A stretch of DNA of 7,825 nt from Gammaproteobacteria bacterium (GTDB lineage Bacteria > Pseudomonadota > Gammaproteobacteria > Pseudomonadales > UBA3067): contig JAHRVS010000440.1 in assembly GCA_019090565.1 (NCBI GenBank), positions 1 to 7,825 on the forward strand, read 5' to 3'. Below, piece by piece: positions 6,178-7,825 of the stretch. Within the stretch, counting starts at the first letter, position 1, and every line of letters starts with the position of its first letter. Under the pieces are notes generated by a model, which was given only the letters and a program-made list of their open reading frames with translations, was not told where the DNA came from and did no database searches. A program made the position numbers and the translations under genes.

Positions 6178-7825
6178 TACTCGTCTGACCGTAGAAAATT
6201 CCTTGGTTATTTGGCCGCCAGCCTTGCGACGCCATTCATCATTACAGCATGCGGAGGGGGCGCAGCATCGGCGCCTAGCGTGCAGGCGCGCCGTTTGGTG
6301 AACAACCAGACCCTTAATCGGAATTCGGCCGCAGTGTTTGATTTGTCTATCGCATCGGGTGACCCCACGCCAAGTGGCGTGATTCTTTGGACGCACATCG
6401 CCTATGCTGCCTACCGGCCCCTGCAGGCACTAATATTTCAGGTGGCGAGTGACGAAATTTTCAGTGATGACTCCCTGGTGCTCGAAGGCGAGGTGCCTCC
6501 GGCAGAAATCAGCTTACTGTCCGACCTGACCGTACACATTGACCTGAATGGATTATTGCCCGAATCGAATCAGCGCTACTTCTATCGGTTTATTTATGAC
6601 AACACAGTAAGCCGAACCGGCCGCTGCAAAACGACCCCTGCTGACGATGCATCAATCGATAAGATTAAATTTGCCCAAATTACCTGCCAAGATTATGGCA
6701 ATGGGTATTACAATGCCCTAAGCCACATTGCAGAAGACGACAGCATCGACTTTGTCATTCACCTTGGTGATTTTATCTATGAAACGGCAAGCCACCTCGA
6801 TGAAGAGGATATCCTGTTTGAAAACCGCCGCATTGAGCTGCCCAGTGGCGCTCTAACGGCAATGGATCTAGGTGATTATCGTAGCCTTTACCGCCTATAT
6901 AGAAGTGACCCCCAGCTACAAAAGGCGATGGAAAACCATACCTGGATCATCACCACCGATGACCACGAAACATCGGATGACTGTTACTGGGATTATGACC
7001 GAGACACCCTTGGTGCTCCGACACACCCGTTTTCCACCGACCCTGATTATGCAAATTCTGCCGAATTGCTGACCCGTTTAAAGCTTGATTCACAGCAAGC
7101 ATGGTATGAATACGTACCAGTCAGAGCAACCTTAAACCTCAACGCCACGCACCCGCATCAAGCGCTGACCCTGTACAGGAAGTTTAGATTTGGTGGTCTG
7201 GTTGAGCTGCTTATGACGGACACGCGCAGCTACCGGAGTCCTCACCCCTGTGGTGAAGAGGCACTTTTTGAACGTTATTTACCCCTGTGCGATGTGGCGC
7301 AGCCGGGCCAGACGCTCTACGGCCAACACCAGAGAGAGTGGGTGGTGAATAGCCTCAGCGCTAGCGCTTGCCAATGGAAAGTCTTGGGAAACCAGACTTT
7401 CATGGGGCGCCTTGGTGTTTATCTCCAAGAGGAAAAAAAGCAAGTGTTACAAGTAGATGCCTGGGATGGTTATGAGGCTGAGCGGAATTGGCTAATGGCC
7501 CAGATCAAAGCGCAGAACATTGATAACTTTGTTGTGTTAACCGGTGACTTGCACTCCACCATCGCTTCTTATATCAGGGACGACTATAACAACCAGCCCA
7601 CTTCTGAAGAGAACCCGCCTTTGGGTGTGGAATTTATGACGCCCGCAATTACCTCGGCAAGCCTTGGGGAGGCTGTGTTAAAAAATAATCCCGATGTAGT
7701 GAAAGAGGCCCTCTTCAAAGGTCTGGGCTACCTGTTGGTGAAAGCCAGCAACATTCATATCCGTTATTTCGACAGCACTAACCACGGTTATTCGACAGTA
7801 GAATTCACGCCAAACTACTGTGAGT
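6175..7825 (+). CDS. phoD: PhoD-family alkaline phosphatase/phosphodiesterase, Tat lipoprotein (3' end outside window)
   Basis: There are 550 residues visible and the frame is open at the right edge, so the C terminus is missing. The N terminus has a twin-arginine motif SDRRKFLGYL (residues 4-10 and on), a hydrophobic stretch and a lipobox ITAC (Cys26), so it is probably a folded lipoprotein exported by Tat. A PhoD N-terminal domain follows (about 52-152, with LSIASGDPTPSGVILWTHI near its start). The catalytic domain shows the family's metal ligands: Cys171 in TCQDYGNGYY, Asp199 and Tyr202 in HLGDFIYE, DDHE (262-265) and TGDLH (456-460). In Bacillus subtilis, PhoD uses Fe3+ and Ca2+ to hydrolyse phosphomono- and diesters, including teichoic acid. 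Here the likely role is scavenging phosphate from organic esters outside the cytoplasm. No Pho box was found upstream. The gene symbol indicates family, not proven orthology. Confidence 0.88.
   Translation, partial: MYSSDRRKFLGYLAASLATPFIITACGGGAASAPSVQARRLVNNQTLNRNSAAVFDLSIASGDPTPSGVILWTHIAYAAYRPLQALIFQVASDEIFSDDSLVLEGEVPPAEISLLSDLTVHIDLNGLLPESNQRYFYRFIYDNTVSRTGRCKTTPADDASIDKIKFAQITCQDYGNGYYNALSHIAEDDSIDFVIHLGDFIYETASHLDEEDILFENRRIELPSGALTAMDLGDYRSLYRLYRSDPQLQKAMENHTWIITTDDHETSDDCYWDYDRDTLGAPTHPFSTDPDYANSAELLTRLKLDSQQAWYEYVPVRATLNLNATHPHQALTLYRKFRFGGLVELLMTDTRSYRSPHPCGEEALFERYLPLCDVAQPGQTLYGQHQREWVVNSLSASACQWKVLGNQTFMGRLGVYLQEEKKQVLQVDAWDGYEAERNWLMAQIKAQNIDNFVVLTGDLHSTIASYIRDDYNNQPTSEENPPLGVEFMTPAITSASLGEAVLKNNPDVVKEALFKGLGYLLVKASNIHIRYFDSTNHGYSTVEFTPNYCE

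Noticed and set aside
6047..6398. Small - strand ORFs across the PhoD-like start
   Set aside because: They lie antisense to the Tat signal and N-terminal domain, and they lack plausible ribosome binding sites and recognisable motifs.
6872..7072. 66-codon ORF inside the PhoD-like gene
   Set aside because: It overlaps the catalytic domain of the PhoD-like frame, which has all the expected motifs; the small ORF has none.

Overview
The window looks like chromosomal DNA of a gammaproteobacterium, probably marine or environmental. This rests on the mdlA-mdlB gene order and strong family motifs, moderate base composition, a Fur-box-like operator and a short MITE-like intergenic repeat. The genus cannot be fixed from the sequence alone. 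There is no rRNA, tRNA, CRISPR array, transposase or phage gene.

Layout: (1) 1-2905, + strand: the 3' part of an MdlA/SmdA-like ABC exporter half-transporter and a complete MdlB/SmdB-like partner, translationally coupled through a TGATG overlap. Their nucleotide-binding domains are asymmetric in the way expected of a heterodimeric exporter with one degenerate ATP site. (2) 2918-3496, - strand: an NAD(P)H-dependent FMN reductase-type flavoprotein, convergent with mdlB. (3) 3497-3975: gene-free, ending in two small hairpins next to the ribosome binding site of (4), a 101-residue single-pass membrane protein of unknown function (3976-4281, +). (5) 4328-5434, - strand: an exported di-heme cytochrome c peroxidase/MauG-family protein. 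Its apparent promoter carries a Fur-box-like sequence over the -35 element. (6) 5435-6174: 740 bases without a gene, holding a 181-bp element with terminal inverted repeats, a partial extra copy of one end, a 9-bp hairpin and a small dyad just before (7). (7) 6175 to the window end, + strand: a PhoD-family alkaline phosphatase/phosphodiesterase with a TTG start and a signal peptide that combines a twin-arginine motif with a lipobox. It runs off the right edge, so its C terminus and stop are missing.

Apart from the mdlA-mdlB operon the genes appear to be single transcription units. A loose theme is cell-envelope and periplasmic function: an exporter, a periplasmic heme peroxidase, a probably lipid-anchored PhoD and a membrane-anchored small protein. 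Iron is a possible further link, since the peroxidase has a Fur-like site and PhoD enzymes use iron. I found no convincing undescribed multi-gene system. The best leads are the iron-responsive promoter of the di-heme enzyme, the MITE-like element and the Tat-lipoprotein PhoD.
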